A DNA stretch of 64,000 nt from 13-2-20CM-66-19 sp963760225 (GTDB taxonomy: Bacteria > Pseudomonadota > Gammaproteobacteria > Steroidobacterales > Steroidobacteraceae): contig CAVXCD010000001.1 of assembly GCA_963760225.1 (NCBI GenBank), positions 434,001 through 498,000 of the forward strand. The letters run 5' to 3'. A program made the translations under genes and the position numbers. Under the pieces are notes generated by a model, which worked only from the letters and a program-made list of their open reading frames with translations, had not been told where the DNA came from and did no database searches. This document shows, one piece after another, positions 1-8,916 of this stretch. Numbering within the stretch: position 1 is the stretch's first letter; every line of letters begins with the position of its first letter.

Positions 1-433
1 CATCTACAAGCAGCAGCTCAAGGACATCGAGCGCTCCTTCGGCGCATTGCTGCGGCAGCTGCCCGGTAAGACCGAAGTGCCGAACCTGCTGGTGGACATC
101 TCGCAGACCGGCCTCGCCGCCGGTCTGCAGGAGAAACTGTTCCAGCCTCAGCCCGAAGTGAAGAAGGATTTCTACGCGGAGCTGCCCATCAAGATCCGTC
201 TCACCGGCAGCTATCACCAGTTCGGCGAGTTCGTCAGCGGCATCGCGGCGCTGCCGCGCATCGTCACGCTGCACGACATCGACATCAAACCAGACAACAA
301 GGACGCGTACGACCAGTTGTCGCTTCAGCTGACTGCCAAGACATACCGCTACCTCGACGAAGAAGAGGTGGCCGCCGCGGAAGCGAACAAGAAGAAAGAA
401 ACTACTGTTGCTCACCGCCCGGGTACGACCTGA
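1..433 (+). CDS. pilO: Type IV pilus inner-membrane assembly protein PilO (5' end outside window)
   Basis: The reading frame is open from the first bases of the window, so this is the C-terminal ~143 residues of a longer protein. PilO forms a periplasmic heterodimer with PilN and, with PilP, links the inner-membrane platform to the PilQ secretin. Visible features are the coiled-coil end (KQQLKDIERSFGALLRQLPG), then the ferredoxin-like fold typical of PilO with the family signature around IKIRLTGSYHQFGEFVSGIA and ALPRIVTLHDI. It is followed 3 nt later by pilP and then pilQ, the standard pilMNOPQ order, and pilM and pilN should lie just upstream. The C-terminal tail (KKKETTVAHRPGTT) is low complexity. 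The family call rests on both sequence and context. Confidence 0.93.
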   Translation, partial: IYKQQLKDIERSFGALLRQLPGKTEVPNLLVDISQTGLAAGLQEKLFQPQPEVKKDFYAELPIKIRLTGSYHQFGEFVSGIAALPRIVTLHDIDIKPDNKDAYDQLSLQLTAKTYRYLDEEEVAAAEANKKKETTVAHRPGTT

Positions 434-436
434 ACC

Positions 437-994
437 ATGAACGCTGCGCTGCCCCAAGTCATGAACCAACCCATCTACCGTCGGCCGGGACTGCTGCTGC
501 TGTGCGTGGCGCTCGTCGGTGGCTGCGTCGGCCTGAGCGCCTGCTCGAGTGCGGATGACGAGCTGGTGCGCTTCATCGAGGACACCAAGAAGGAGCCGGG
601 CGGGCGCGTCGAGCCGCTGCCCGAGATCAAGCCGTACGAGACCTACGTTTACGCGGCGGGCGATCTGCGCTCGCCGTTCCAGCCGAGCAGCCCCGGCTCG
701 GGCGCGGGACTGGCCGGCGTGCGGCCGGACCAGAAGCGCAACCGCGAGTTCCTCGAGCAATACTCGCTCGACACGCTGAAGATGGTCGGCACGCTGCGCC
801 TCGGCGGGCAGATGTTCGGCCTGGTAGAGACCAAGGACGGGCTGGTGCATCGCGTGACCACCGGCAATCACCTGGGGCAGGCGGAAGGCAAGATCACCGA
901 AATCACGCCCTCGAAAATCAGTCTCGTCGAAATCGTTCCGGACAGCCTTGGCGGGTACATGGAGCGTCCCGCCGCGCTCGGTCTGAACGAATAG
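437..994 (+). CDS. pilP: Type IV pilus assembly lipoprotein PilP
   Basis: PilP is a lipoprotein of 185 residues from the first ATG that connects PilN/PilO to PilQ. A hydrophobic signal segment (LLLLCVALVGG) is followed by a lipobox LSAC, so Cys36 is the likely lipidated residue, although an earlier GC pair also contains Cys. The family N-terminal pattern DELVRFIEDTKKEPGGRVEPLP and the C-terminal beta domain (LKMVGTLRLGG, LVETKDGLVHRVTTGNHLG) are clear. An alternative ATG at 464 would give a shorter, more usual signal peptide, and neither start has a strong ribosome-binding site. The gene begins 3 nt after pilO and ends 23 nt before pilQ, consistent with one operon. Confidence 0.92.
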   Translation: MNAALPQVMNQPIYRRPGLLLLCVALVGGCVGLSACSSADDELVRFIEDTKKEPGGRVEPLPEIKPYETYVYAAGDLRSPFQPSSPGSGAGLAGVRPDQKRNREFLEQYSLDTLKMVGTLRLGGQMFGLVETKDGLVHRVTTGNHLGQAEGKITEITPSKISLVEIVPDSLGGYMERPAALGLNE

Positions 995-1017
995 GGTCCA
1001 GCAGGGAGTTTCACCAA

Positions 1018-3177
1018 ATGCATGCGTCCAGCCTGATGAACCGTCTCCTCGGCAGCGCCGCCTGGCTGCTGCTCGCCGGAGTACTTGGCTTAGCTCCCAT
1101 AGCGCCGGCGCGCGCCGCGGATCAACCCGCGCTGCAAGCCATCGACGTGCAGCCCCTGCCGAACCAGCAGCTGCAGCTCACCCTGCGGCTGTCGGGACCG
1201 GCCCCGCAGCCGCTGACGTTCACCATCGACAATCCGGCGCGCATTTCGCTCGACCTGCCGAACACCACGCTGGCGCTGCCTTCGCGGCGCATCGACGTGC
1301 ACGCTTCCGGGCTCGATACCATCCTTGCGGCCGAGACCAAGGACCGCACCCGCGTGGTGCTGAACCTCGACAAGCTGGTGCCCTACGACACGCACGTCGA
1401 CGGCAGCAACGTGGTGCTGACTCTCGGCACGGCACACGCCGCGGCCAGCGCCGCGGCCCCGGCCGCGCAGAGCGTGGCCGCTGCCGGCGGCGGGAGCGGC
1501 CTGCGCGAGCTGCGCTCCATCGACTTCCGCCGCAGCGCCGACGGCGCGGGGCGCGTGATCGTCAAGCTCTCCGATCCGCACATCCGTATCAACCTGCATC
1601 AGGTCGGCAACCAGATCGTCGTCGAATTCGCCGACGCCGGCGTGCCGGCGAACCTGGCGCGCCGCTACGACGCCACCGATTACGGCACCCCGGTCACCGG
1701 CTTCGACGTCACCCGCGCCGGCAACGGCACGCGCATCGAGATCAACGGCAGCGGCGACTTCGACCAGCTCGCTTACCAGTCGGACGATCAGTACGTGGTC
1801 GAGGTGGCGCCGCGCCGCAAGGCGGCGAACGCCCCCGACGAGAAGCCGGTCTACACCGGCGAGCGCCTCACGCTCAACTTCCAGGACATCGAGACGCGCG
1901 CGGTGCTGCAGCTGCTGGCGGATGCCAGCGGCCAGAACATCGTGGTGAGCGACTCGGTGACCGGCAACGTCACGCTGCGCCTGCAGAACGTGCCCTGGGA
2001 CCAGGCGCTCGACATCGTGCTGCGCACCAAGGGACTGGACAAGCGCAAGCAGGACAACGTCATCATCGTCGCGCCGCAGGCGGAGCTCGCCGCGCGTGAG
2101 AAGGCGGAGCTCGCCGCCCACAAGGACGTGCAGGAGCTCGCGCCGCTGCGCTCCGAGTACCTGCAGGTGAACTACGCCAAGGCCGCCGACATGGCCGCCC
2201 TCATCAAGGGGCAGACCAACTCGTTGCTCTCGCCCCGCGGCAGCGTCGCGGTCGACGCGCGCACCAACACGCTGTTACTGCAGGACACCGCCGACCGGCT
2301 GAGCGACATCCGCCGCCTGGTGGCGACGCTCGACATTCCGGTGCGCCAGGTGCTCATCGAGTCGCGCATCGTCATCGTCAACAACGACTTCGAGCGGCAG
2401 ATCGGCTCGGTGTTCGGCTGGACCAACGTGCAGCGCAACGGTCAGAACGGCCTGGTGACCACCACCGGCAATGCCGCCGGCACCGACCAGATCATCGGCT
2501 CGGCGCTTACCAGCGGCACAGGTGCCGGCTCGGTCTACCCGCCGATCTCAACGCCGACGGGCTCGAGCGCTGCCAACCGCTACAACGTGAACCTGCCGGT
2601 GGGCTCGCCGGCCGGCTCCTGGGCACTCGGCATTCTCGGCAACAACTTCATCGTCGACCTCGAGCTGTCGGCCGCGCAGGCGGAGACGCAGGCGAACATC
2701 ATTGCCACGCCGCGCGTCATCACCGCCAACCAGAAGCAGGCGATGATCAAGCAGGGTATCGAGATCCCGTACCAGCAGTCCGCCTCCAGCGGCGCCACCA
2801 CCATCCAGTTCAAGGATGCGGTGCTGTCGCTCCAGGTGACGCCGCAGATCACCCCCGACAACCGTATCATCCTCGACCTCGATGTCCGGGACGACGCCGT
2901 CGGCACGGTGGTGGTCGCTTCGGGCGGCGTGAATGTGCCGTCGATCGACACCCGTGAGATCACCACCCAGGTGCTGGTGAACGATGGCCAGACGGTGGTG
3001 CTCGGCGGCATCCTGCAGACCACCCAGCGCGAGGACGACACCAAGGTGCCGTATCTGGGCGACATCCCGATCCTCGGACACCTGTTCAAGACCACTGACC
3101 ACACCGACGACAAGGACGAGCTCATGATCTTCATCACGCCGAAGATCGTGCGCGAGGGCGTCAACGTCTACGACTGA
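1018..3177 (+). CDS. pilQ: Type IV pilus secretin PilQ
   Basis: Outer-membrane secretin (719 aa) that forms the gated channel for the pilus fibre. Domain order: signal peptide ending near APARA (residues 1-33), two peptidoglycan-binding AMIN domains (about 40-130 and 160-260, each with the RVVLNLDKL / RVIVKLSD type strand), an STN-like segment (LNFQDIETRAVLQLLADASG, about 285-350), a secretin N1 domain (YLQVNYAKAADMAALIKG) and the C-terminal secretin domain with the family motif VPYLGDIPILGHLFK near residue 680. The end FITPKIVREGV is typical. Length fits the family. It is the last gene of the pil operon; a stem-loop with a short T tract follows 30 nt later. Confidence 0.97.
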   Translation: MHASSLMNRLLGSAAWLLLAGVLGLAPIAPARAADQPALQAIDVQPLPNQQLQLTLRLSGPAPQPLTFTIDNPARISLDLPNTTLALPSRRIDVHASGLDTILAAETKDRTRVVLNLDKLVPYDTHVDGSNVVLTLGTAHAAASAAAPAAQSVAAAGGGSGLRELRSIDFRRSADGAGRVIVKLSDPHIRINLHQVGNQIVVEFADAGVPANLARRYDATDYGTPVTGFDVTRAGNGTRIEINGSGDFDQLAYQSDDQYVVEVAPRRKAANAPDEKPVYTGERLTLNFQDIETRAVLQLLADASGQNIVVSDSVTGNVTLRLQNVPWDQALDIVLRTKGLDKRKQDNVIIVAPQAELAAREKAELAAHKDVQELAPLRSEYLQVNYAKAADMAALIKGQTNSLLSPRGSVAVDARTNTLLLQDTADRLSDIRRLVATLDIPVRQVLIESRIVIVNNDFERQIGSVFGWTNVQRNGQNGLVTTTGNAAGTDQIIGSALTSGTGAGSVYPPISTPTGSSAANRYNVNLPVGSPAGSWALGILGNNFIVDLELSAAQAETQANIIATPRVITANQKQAMIKQGIEIPYQQSASSGATTIQFKDAVLSLQVTPQITPDNRIILDLDVRDDAVGTVVVASGGVNVPSIDTREITTQVLVNDGQTVVLGGILQTTQREDDTKVPYLGDIPILGHLFKTTDHTDDKDELMIFITPKIVREGVNVYD

Positions 3178-3206
3178 AGCCGCGCCTCCATAAGCGAAGG
3201 ACGATT

Positions 3207-3238
3207 GCGCGGCCGCCTACTGGCGGCCGCGTGCTTTT
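3207..3238 (+). terminator. Rho-independent terminator after pilQ
   Basis: A perfect 10-bp GC stem (CGCGGCCGCC at 3208-3217 with GGCGGCCGCG at 3222-3231, loop TACT) is followed by TGC and four T residues (3235-3238). It lies between the pilQ stop and the aroK start, so it probably ends or attenuates the pil transcript. The T tract is short, so termination may be partial and aroK may still receive read-through. Confidence 0.7.
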
Positions 3239-3255
3239 GAGTATCCTTAAGGGGC

Positions 3256-3786
3256 GTGCTCGGCAGAACCAGCGTATTTCTCATCGGCCCGATGGGCTCG
3301 GGCAAGACCGCCGTCGGGCGGCAGCTGGCGCGTGCGCTGCAGCTGCCCTTCCACGACAGTGACGCCGAGATCGAGCGCCGCACCGGGGTCGACATCCCGT
3401 ACATCTTCGAGAAGGAGGGCGAGGCGGGGTTCCGGCAGCGCGAACGCGAGGCGATCGCGGCGCTCACGGCGCTCGAGGGGATCGTGCTCGCCACCGGCGG
3501 CGGGGCGGTGCTGCTGCCGGAGAACCGCCGGCACCTGGCCGAACGCGGGCGCGTGGTGTACCTGCAGACCTCGGTGGCGCAGCAGGCCGACCGCGTGCGC
3601 CACGGCCGTAACCGACCATTGCTCGCATCCGGGGATGCGGGTGTGCGCCTCGGGGAGCTCATGGACGTGCGCGCGCCGCTGTACGCGGAAATCGCCGATA
3701 TCATCGTCTCGACCGACGCACGCCGCGTGAGCAACGTGGCCGAGCAGGTGCTGCGCGCGCTCGCCGCGGCGGCCGGGCAGCGCTGA
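3256..3786 (+). CDS. aroK: Shikimate kinase
   Basis: Phosphorylates shikimate with ATP in the chorismate pathway (cytoplasm). The protein has 176 residues, the family's usual size, from a GTG start. Walker A is GPMGSGKT (11-18). The shikimate-binding Asp residues are D34 and D36 in HDSDAEIERRTG, with R60 in GFRQRE and the GGG loop in LATGGGAVLL. The lid and adenine contacts are in RNRPLL. pilQ lies upstream and aroB follows after 75 nt. The pil-aroK-aroB order is widespread in Gammaproteobacteria. It feeds the same pathway that supplies chorismate to the trp operon further along the window. Confidence 0.96.
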   Translation: MLGRTSVFLIGPMGSGKTAVGRQLARALQLPFHDSDAEIERRTGVDIPYIFEKEGEAGFRQREREAIAALTALEGIVLATGGGAVLLPENRRHLAERGRVVYLQTSVAQQADRVRHGRNRPLLASGDAGVRLGELMDVRAPLYAEIADIIVSTDARRVSNVAEQVLRALAAAAGQR

Positions 3787-3811
3787 GCGCGGCGCGCTGC
3801 CGGGGCTAACG

Positions 3812-3817
3812 TATACT
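3812..3817 (+). promoter_or_regulatory. Possible -10 element upstream of aroB
   Basis: TATACT in otherwise very GC-rich sequence, 45 nt before the aroB start. No convincing -35 box is visible. A small hairpin (GCCCGCC/GGCGGGC, about 3818-3836) follows at once and would sit at the 5' end of such a transcript. This is weak evidence only. Confidence 0.28.
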
Positions 3818-3861
3818 GCCCGCCAGCGCGGCGGGCATCAGCTTCGCCCGCGACGCACCAC

Positions 3862-4938
3862 GTGGAACTGCTCAACGTCGAACTCGGCACTCGCAGCTAC
3901 CCGATCCTCATCGAGGCGGGATTGCTCGGTCGCCCGCACCTGTTCCGGCAGCACCTGCCGGCACAGGACGTGCTCGTCGTCAGCAACACCACCGTGGCAC
4001 CGCTGTACCTGCCGGCACTGCGCGCCAGCTTAGGCTCCCGCCGCGTGGTCGAGGTCATTCTTCCCGACGGCGAGGCGCACAAGACTCTCGCCAACAGCGC
4101 GCGGGTCATCGACGTGCTGGTCGCCAACCGCTTCGGTCGCGACTGCGCGCTGCTCGCGCTCGGCGGCGGCGTGGTGGGTGATCTGGCCGGGTTTGCGGCG
4201 GCCTGCTACCAGCGCGGCGTCGCGTTCGTGCAGGTGCCCACCACGCTGCTCGCGCAGGTCGACTCTGCGGTTGGCGGCAAGACCGGCGTCAACCATCCTG
4301 GCGGCAAGAACCTCATCGGCGCCTTCCACCAGCCGACCCTCGTGGTGAGCGATACGCGCACGCTCGCCACGCTGCCGCCGCGGGAACTGCGCGCCGGGCT
4401 TGCCGAGGTCATCAAGTACGCGCTCATCTGCGATGCCGCGCTGTTCGACTGGCTGGAGGCGCATCTCGACGCGCTGCTCGCCGGTGAGCCTGGTGCTCTG
4501 GCCCACGTCATCAAGCGCTCGTGCGAGATCAAGGCGGCGATCGTCGGGCGCGACGAGCGCGAGCACGGCGAGCGGGCGCTGCTCAATCTCGGCCACAGCT
4601 TCGGCCATGCGGCCGAGTCCGCCACGGCCTACCGCCAATGGCTGCACGGCGAGGCGGTCGCTGCCGGGCTGGTGATGGCGGCAGCCATGTCGGTCGAGTG
4701 CGGGTTGCTCGACGCGGCAGCGAGTCTGCGGGTGCAACGCCTCGTCGAGCGTGCCGGCCTGCCCACGCGCATCGCCGCCGTGTCCCCACAGGCGGCGCTC
4801 GAGCACATGCGCATCGACAAGAAGGTGCTCGGTGGGCGGCTGCGACTCATATTACTGCGGCGGATCGGCGAGGCACTGGTGAGCGCGGACTACCCGCCCG
4901 CGGCACTCACTCACACGCTCGCCGGGCACTTCGGGTGA
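3862..4938 (+). CDS. aroB: 3-dehydroquinate synthase
   Basis: NAD-dependent, metal-requiring cyclase that converts DAHP to 3-dehydroquinate, the second step of the shikimate pathway. The protein has 358 residues from a GTG start (MELLNVELGTRSYPILIEAGLL, classical AroB N-terminus). Characteristic blocks are DGEAHKTL, the nucleotide loop ALGGGVVGDLAGFAA, the substrate region PTTLLAQVDSAVGGKTGVNHPGGKNLIGAFHQP, and metal ligands in AEVIKYALI, LNLGHSFGHAAE and LHGEAVAAG. Length and all catalytic blocks are intact. The downstream dGTPase gene starts 4 nt after its stop, so the two are probably co-transcribed. Confidence 0.97.
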   Translation: MELLNVELGTRSYPILIEAGLLGRPHLFRQHLPAQDVLVVSNTTVAPLYLPALRASLGSRRVVEVILPDGEAHKTLANSARVIDVLVANRFGRDCALLALGGGVVGDLAGFAAACYQRGVAFVQVPTTLLAQVDSAVGGKTGVNHPGGKNLIGAFHQPTLVVSDTRTLATLPPRELRAGLAEVIKYALICDAALFDWLEAHLDALLAGEPGALAHVIKRSCEIKAAIVGRDEREHGERALLNLGHSFGHAAESATAYRQWLHGEAVAAGLVMAAAMSVECGLLDAAASLRVQRLVERAGLPTRIAAVSPQAALEHMRIDKKVLGGRLRLILLRRIGEALVSADYPPAALTHTLAGHFG

Positions 4939-4942
4939 GGCA

Positions 4943-6115
4943 TTGAACGACGTTGCGGCCGCCGGCCCGGCTCTCGCGCCTTATGCGGCGCACGACGCCG
5001 ACTCGCGGGGGCGCCGCTATCCTGAGCCGCCACCGCAGTTGCGCAGCGAGTTCCAGCGCGACCGCGACCGTATCATCCATTCGAACGCCTTCCGCCGGCT
5101 GGTCTACAAGACCCAGGTGTTCGTCAATCACGAAGGCGACCTGTACCGCACCCGCATCACCCATTCGATCGAGGTGGCGCAGATTGCGCGCTCTGTGGCG
5201 CTCGCGCTGCGGCTCAACGAGGCGCTGACCGAGGCGATCTGTCTCGCCCACGACCTCGGCCACACGCCGTTCGGCCACGCCGGGCAGGACGCGCTCAACG
5301 AGTGCATGCGCGACTACGGCGGCTTCGAGCACAACCTGCAGTCGCTGCGCGTGGTCGACGAGCTCGAGGACCGCTATGCGGGCTTCCGCGGCCTGAACCT
5401 CACCTTCGAGTGCCGCGAGGGCATTCTCAAGCACTGCTCGGTGCGCAACGCCCGCGAGCTGGGAGAGCTCGGCGAGCGCTTCATCAAGCGGCGCCAGCCG
5501 GGTCTCGAGGCGCAGATCTCCAACCTGGCCGACGAGATCGCCTACAACAACCACGACGTGGACGATGGCATCCGCGCGCAGCTGCTCGACCTCGGCGCGC
5601 TGCGCGAGGTACGCATGTTCCGGCGCCAGTACGAGACGGTAACGGCGCTGTACCCAGAGCTGAGCGAGCGGCGGCTGGTGCACGAGATCATCCGCCGCAT
5701 GATCAACCACATCGTCGTGGATCTGATACACACCACCCAGGAGCACCTCGCGCAGGTCAAACCGCGCTCGATCGACGAGGTGCGTGCACACACCAAGCCG
5801 CTCGCGGTGCTGAGCGACGCCTGCCGCGAAGAGCACCTGGAACTCAAGGAGTTCCTGCGCGAGCACGTGTACCGGCACTACAAGGTGCTGCGCATGACCT
5901 CCAAGGCGCGCCGCGTGCTGCGGCAGCTGTTCGATGCGTTCTTCGAAGACGTGAATCTCATGCCCCCGGAGCATCGCGACCTGGCACTCACGGGTGAAGG
6001 CGCTCACGGCGCAACGGGCCGGGCACGCGCGGTGGCGGACTACATTGCCGGCATGACCGATCGCTACGCGATTCTCGAGCACCAGCGACTGTTTGAGCCG
6101 GGGGAGAGGACGTGA
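4943..6115 (+). CDS. dgt: Deoxyguanosinetriphosphate triphosphohydrolase-like protein (HD superfamily)
   Basis: Type-2 dGTPase-like dNTP triphosphohydrolase (390 aa) that trims dNTP pools. The HD metal site is visible: H74 in RITHSIEV, H103-D104 in LAHDLGHTPFGHAGQ, and a later D in LADEIAYNNHDVDDG. The N-terminal block FQRDRDRIIHSNAFRRLVYKTQVF is the family signature. The start is a TTG four bases after the aroB stop, with GGTGAGG just upstream. No ATG exists in a sensible position, so the TTG choice is reasonable but not certain. It is the last gene of the aroKB-dgt unit; the AT-richer accessory block begins right after it. Confidence 0.92.
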   Translation: MNDVAAAGPALAPYAAHDADSRGRRYPEPPPQLRSEFQRDRDRIIHSNAFRRLVYKTQVFVNHEGDLYRTRITHSIEVAQIARSVALALRLNEALTEAICLAHDLGHTPFGHAGQDALNECMRDYGGFEHNLQSLRVVDELEDRYAGFRGLNLTFECREGILKHCSVRNARELGELGERFIKRRQPGLEAQISNLADEIAYNNHDVDDGIRAQLLDLGALREVRMFRRQYETVTALYPELSERRLVHEIIRRMINHIVVDLIHTTQEHLAQVKPRSIDEVRAHTKPLAVLSDACREEHLELKEFLREHVYRHYKVLRMTSKARRVLRQLFDAFFEDVNLMPPEHRDLALTGEGAHGATGRARAVADYIAGMTDRYAILEHQRLFEPGERT

Positions 6116-6145
6116 GGCAGCAACGAAACTCCTGTGAAGTTAGCG

Positions 6146-6736
6146 TTACTTAGGTCGCTGTCGAGCGTTAAGCCACTGGTCTTTCTTGATCCTGAAAAGG
6201 AGTGCTGTGTTCATTGGCCAATGTCCGAAGACTTCTGATTCCGGGGTCATACCTAACTTCGTTAAGACACGTAAGCTTGCTCTGTTTTCGGGATACACAG
6301 TAGCTACAATTGATCCGATTCCGAGCGCGCTGAATGCCGCATCCATCGAAGCAGCTGCAGCCTCGGTCGCATATCCGAGGTTCCAACACTCCCGTTTTAG
6401 AGCGAACGCAATTTCGACTTCGGGGGTGTGCGCAAGAGGGCGTACGCCGCAATATCCATGGCAATCACCGCTACCACGCGAGACGACCGCTAGGGTTCCC
6501 CACCCTCGGGCTGCAAAGGCATCACGCATGATGCGGACGGACTCTGCTGCGATCTCTCCACTTCTGACGTCACCAATGTACCTGGTTGCTTCAGGATCCG
6601 CTAACAGCTGCGCGATGCTGTGAATGTCGGTCTCTCGGAATGGTCGCAATTCAAGGCGGGCCGTCAGAATCGGTACCGCGAAAGCATGCTTGGGCTTGAC
6701 TGTGAGCACCTGTATGTTCGAGGGAACGACATCCAT
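6146..6736 (-). CDS. GNAT-family N-acetyltransferase (RimJ/RimL type)
   Basis: A 196-residue GNAT protein. The N-terminal strand LTARLELRPFRETDIHSIAQLLADPEATRYIG and the acetyl-CoA loop region WNLGYATEAAAA, followed by VYPENRASLRVLTKLGM, are classical for the RimJ/RimL (Acetyltransf_3) branch. The substrate is unknown; members acetylate protein N-termini, amino acids or small molecules. Its ATG overlaps the stop of the upstream DUF6502-like gene by one base (TAATG), so translation is probably coupled, and the three minus-strand genes from 8413 down to 6146 look like one operon. Base composition is clearly less GC-rich than in dgt next door, which suggests acquisition. Confidence 0.85.
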   Translation of the reverse strand: MDVVPSNIQVLTVKPKHAFAVPILTARLELRPFRETDIHSIAQLLADPEATRYIGDVRSGEIAAESVRIMRDAFAARGWGTLAVVSRGSGDCHGYCGVRPLAHTPEVEIAFALKRECWNLGYATEAAAASMDAAFSALGIGSIVATVYPENRASLRVLTKLGMTPESEVFGHWPMNTALLFRIKKDQWLNARQRPK

Positions 6737-7581
6737 TACCGGTGACCTTCCAATCGTCCGATGTTGGTACCACTAGGCCTCGGTGATCTCGGCTCGCCGG
6801 TGTAGCCGTAACAATGCATCGCAACCTCACGGACCGGCCCTGACTCGTCTGGCCTAGTGTGATCCTCAAGCCAATTGTCTAGTCCTTCCAAGAACGCCTC
6901 GGCCCGCTCGCGAGCCACGGCACGCCACAGACCTACCCATTTTTCCGGTAGGAAAAATACGCGCGCATCTCGGTCAATGTCGCGCGATCGCGGATTGGAT
7001 GTATCCGCGTTTCGTAGAGAGATTCTCAGGTACTGCGGAACCAGGGCTGCGGTCCGCTCCATGGCGAATGCGCGGGGCCCGCGGAGAACAACCTGACGAC
7101 CCATTGATAGTACAAACAGGTTCCCCTTGCGCTGACTCACAATTCCATTCGTTTCCATCCACCGTAGCGCTTCGCTGACTCTCTCGCGAGGGAAGCGCCT
7201 TCCGATCAACCGTCTGAGTTCGGCGCTACTCAATGCACGTGGTTCTCCACTTTTTCGATCGATGTACGCGGTCTGTCGATGCCAGTCGTGGACAACTCCG
7301 GCAATCTCTACCAAATTTTCGTGTCCCCGCTTGATGACCTTTGCGGCTTTACTACGTTGCAGGCGCCTTCCAGTGCCGAGCCTACGAGCTTCTTTTCTGA
7401 GCTCTGAGGCGATACTTTTTCTAGCTAAGCCCGCTGCGAGAAGAAACGCTATTGTCTCACTCAATAGGATATCTAAAGCCGGCCGCGAAAGAAGCCGGTT
7501 CGCCTGCTGACGCCGAGTCCTTGCCGATCGACTACTAGCGGCGTTTTTTTGAGAGTCGGATTTTTGTTGCGCCGTCGTCAT
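6736..7581 (-). CDS. DUF6502-like protein A (putative DNA-binding regulator)
   Basis: About 281 residues. The start chosen is the ATG at 7581, reading MTTAQQKSDSQ and preceded by GAGAGATGTGGGTA; an ATG at 7680 in the same frame would give a 314-residue form that overlaps the upstream gene much more. Sequence layout matches the two neighbours at 7535-8413 and 8917-9954: an N-terminal helical segment (LLSETIAFLLAAGLARKSIASELRKEA), a winged-helix-like middle part (SSAELRRLIGRRFPRERVSEALRWMETNGIV) and a C-terminal segment ending in LEGLDNWLEDH. I place it in the DUF6502-like group from memory of that family's layout; function is unknown. It overlaps the upstream gene by 47 nt and the GNAT gene by 1 nt. 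Confidence 0.68.
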   Translation of the reverse strand: MTTAQQKSDSQKNAASSRSARTRRQQANRLLSRPALDILLSETIAFLLAAGLARKSIASELRKEARRLGTGRRLQRSKAAKVIKRGHENLVEIAGVVHDWHRQTAYIDRKSGEPRALSSAELRRLIGRRFPRERVSEALRWMETNGIVSQRKGNLFVLSMGRQVVLRGPRAFAMERTAALVPQYLRISLRNADTSNPRSRDIDRDARVFFLPEKWVGLWRAVARERAEAFLEGLDNWLEDHTRPDESGPVREVAMHCYGYTGEPRSPRPSGTNIGRLEGHR

Positions 7582-8413
7582 TACCCACATCTCTCGGCGC
7601 GGGTTCTTCGAAGGTAAACCCACAGAGTCCAACACGCACCCTTGGATCTGATGTGATCCCATCGCGCCTCCATCGGGCACTATTCAGTTCGTCGGTCATC
7701 CAAGCAAACATTGAGTCCAAGCGATCTCGCAACATCTTGCGAATAAGAGGTAAGTCTTCTACTGCGATCTCCGAGCTTTGAGCACTACGCCACTTATGGT
7801 ATGTGTCGGTGTGCGTCATATCCCGAAAGAGCGAACGCATCGCATCATGAATGCGCTGACCGAATACTCCGCGAGTCATACGTTTTGAAATGCCCTTTGA
7901 GACTTGCGTGCTTTTCCACCGCAACTGTCCATTGGCGAGGGTTTCGACACAGTCGACCCTTATGAGCTCATCGATTATGAGCCGGGGCCACACGCCCGGT
8001 GCATAGCGCTTGATAAGACTCCAAATACTTCGACCCTTGAAGCCTGGATCCCCGATATCCAAGTCACGGGGCTGACCTCGTTCGGTGTACTCGGGGTCCG
8101 ATAGCCAACCTTCTATCACCCGACTCATTGAGTCCCGTCGCGAACTGAAGCTTGCCTCGCCTTGGGCTGCTCTTAAGAGTTCGGCCACCGTGTGCCGATC
8201 AATGCCCGTCTTAATCGAGATCCGGGAAACATTTGGTCGCTTGCCTCCTGTTTTCTGCGTCTTGGCAGCCGCGTGCACACATACAGCCCTTAAGAGTGCT
8301 TCCGCTTCCGGACTCGTAATGCCGTGTTCAATTAGCAGCGGTGCGATCCCCTCAAAGGCGGCGTATGCCACCTTAAGTGCCGCCGATTTCGGAGACTCCC
8401 CTGCTCGCCCCAT
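7535..8413 (-). CDS. DUF6502-like protein B (putative DNA-binding regulator)
   Basis: 292 residues from an ATG at 8413. The N-terminal half (VAYAAFEGIAPLLIEHGITSPEAEALLRAVCVHAA, then RISIKTGIDRHTVAELLRAA) reads as a helical domain with a helix-turn-helix, followed by LIIDELIRVDCVETLANGQLRW, a winged-helix-like element. The C-terminal segment (LDSMFAWMTDELNSA) parallels the LDSWL and LDNWL motifs of its two neighbours. This supports common ancestry of the three, but B is the most diverged. No catalytic motif is visible. It is the first gene of a likely three-gene minus-strand operon. The usual DUF6502 role is not established. Confidence 0.62.
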   Translation of the reverse strand: MGRAGESPKSAALKVAYAAFEGIAPLLIEHGITSPEAEALLRAVCVHAAAKTQKTGGKRPNVSRISIKTGIDRHTVAELLRAAQGEASFSSRRDSMSRVIEGWLSDPEYTERGQPRDLDIGDPGFKGRSIWSLIKRYAPGVWPRLIIDELIRVDCVETLANGQLRWKSTQVSKGISKRMTRGVFGQRIHDAMRSLFRDMTHTDTYHKWRSAQSSEIAVEDLPLIRKMLRDRLDSMFAWMTDELNSARWRRDGITSDPRVRVGLCGFTFEEPAPRDVGNDDGATKIRLSKKRR

Positions 8414-8916
8414 CAGTTATTTCAGCTTTGGCGAAGGTGCCTGGTGCGATTTTCTTCGCCATTATTTGGCTTGTTTTTAGCAATTTCCATCGCTGCACTG
8501 TACGACAGGTGCTTGCAACCTGCCAAACCTGGCGACCGAATTTCTTGCACTAGAACAGCAATTTCCGGTCGGTCGATGTCATATCCCGAACAATGTCCAT
8601 GCCGGATAAATTGGATAAAAATCACCAACTTGATGCGAGCCAAACCTACTCCATGAGTTCGCCTCGAAATCTCTCCAGATCGCGGTGGTGGCGTGCGCGC
8701 GGTATCCAACTTGTAGTTCAGGGAGCACACAAACGGCGGATGTACGCCTCTGTTCGCCGCGAAACATCATTTGAAACAGCGGCTTAGCCTCAGGCAGGGC
8801 TGTTTGTATTTAGGCCCGGCTAAATGCTGCAGTGCAATTAGCACGGCCCATTGGTCAGAACCCTTTTTGCAACAGCCACTTGTCATAACTTGCTGGTCAG
8901 GGGATCATTATGTGAC
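8414..8916. other. Divergent intergenic region of about 500 bp
   Basis: This stretch separates the minus-strand DUF6502-like pair from the plus-strand DUF6502-repeat cassette and should carry both promoters. It is AT-richer than the chromosome average, with tracts such as GGATAAATTGGATAAAAATC near 8602-8621. Short open frames exist on both strands (for instance 8422-8730 minus) but none has a convincing ribosome-binding site or a recognisable protein pattern. I see no hairpin with a T tract and no direct repeats long enough to report. Confidence 0.5.

Noticed and set aside
8422..8730. 102-codon minus-strand frame in the divergent region
   Set aside because: No ribosome-binding site and no recognisable protein pattern; it overlaps the expected promoters.
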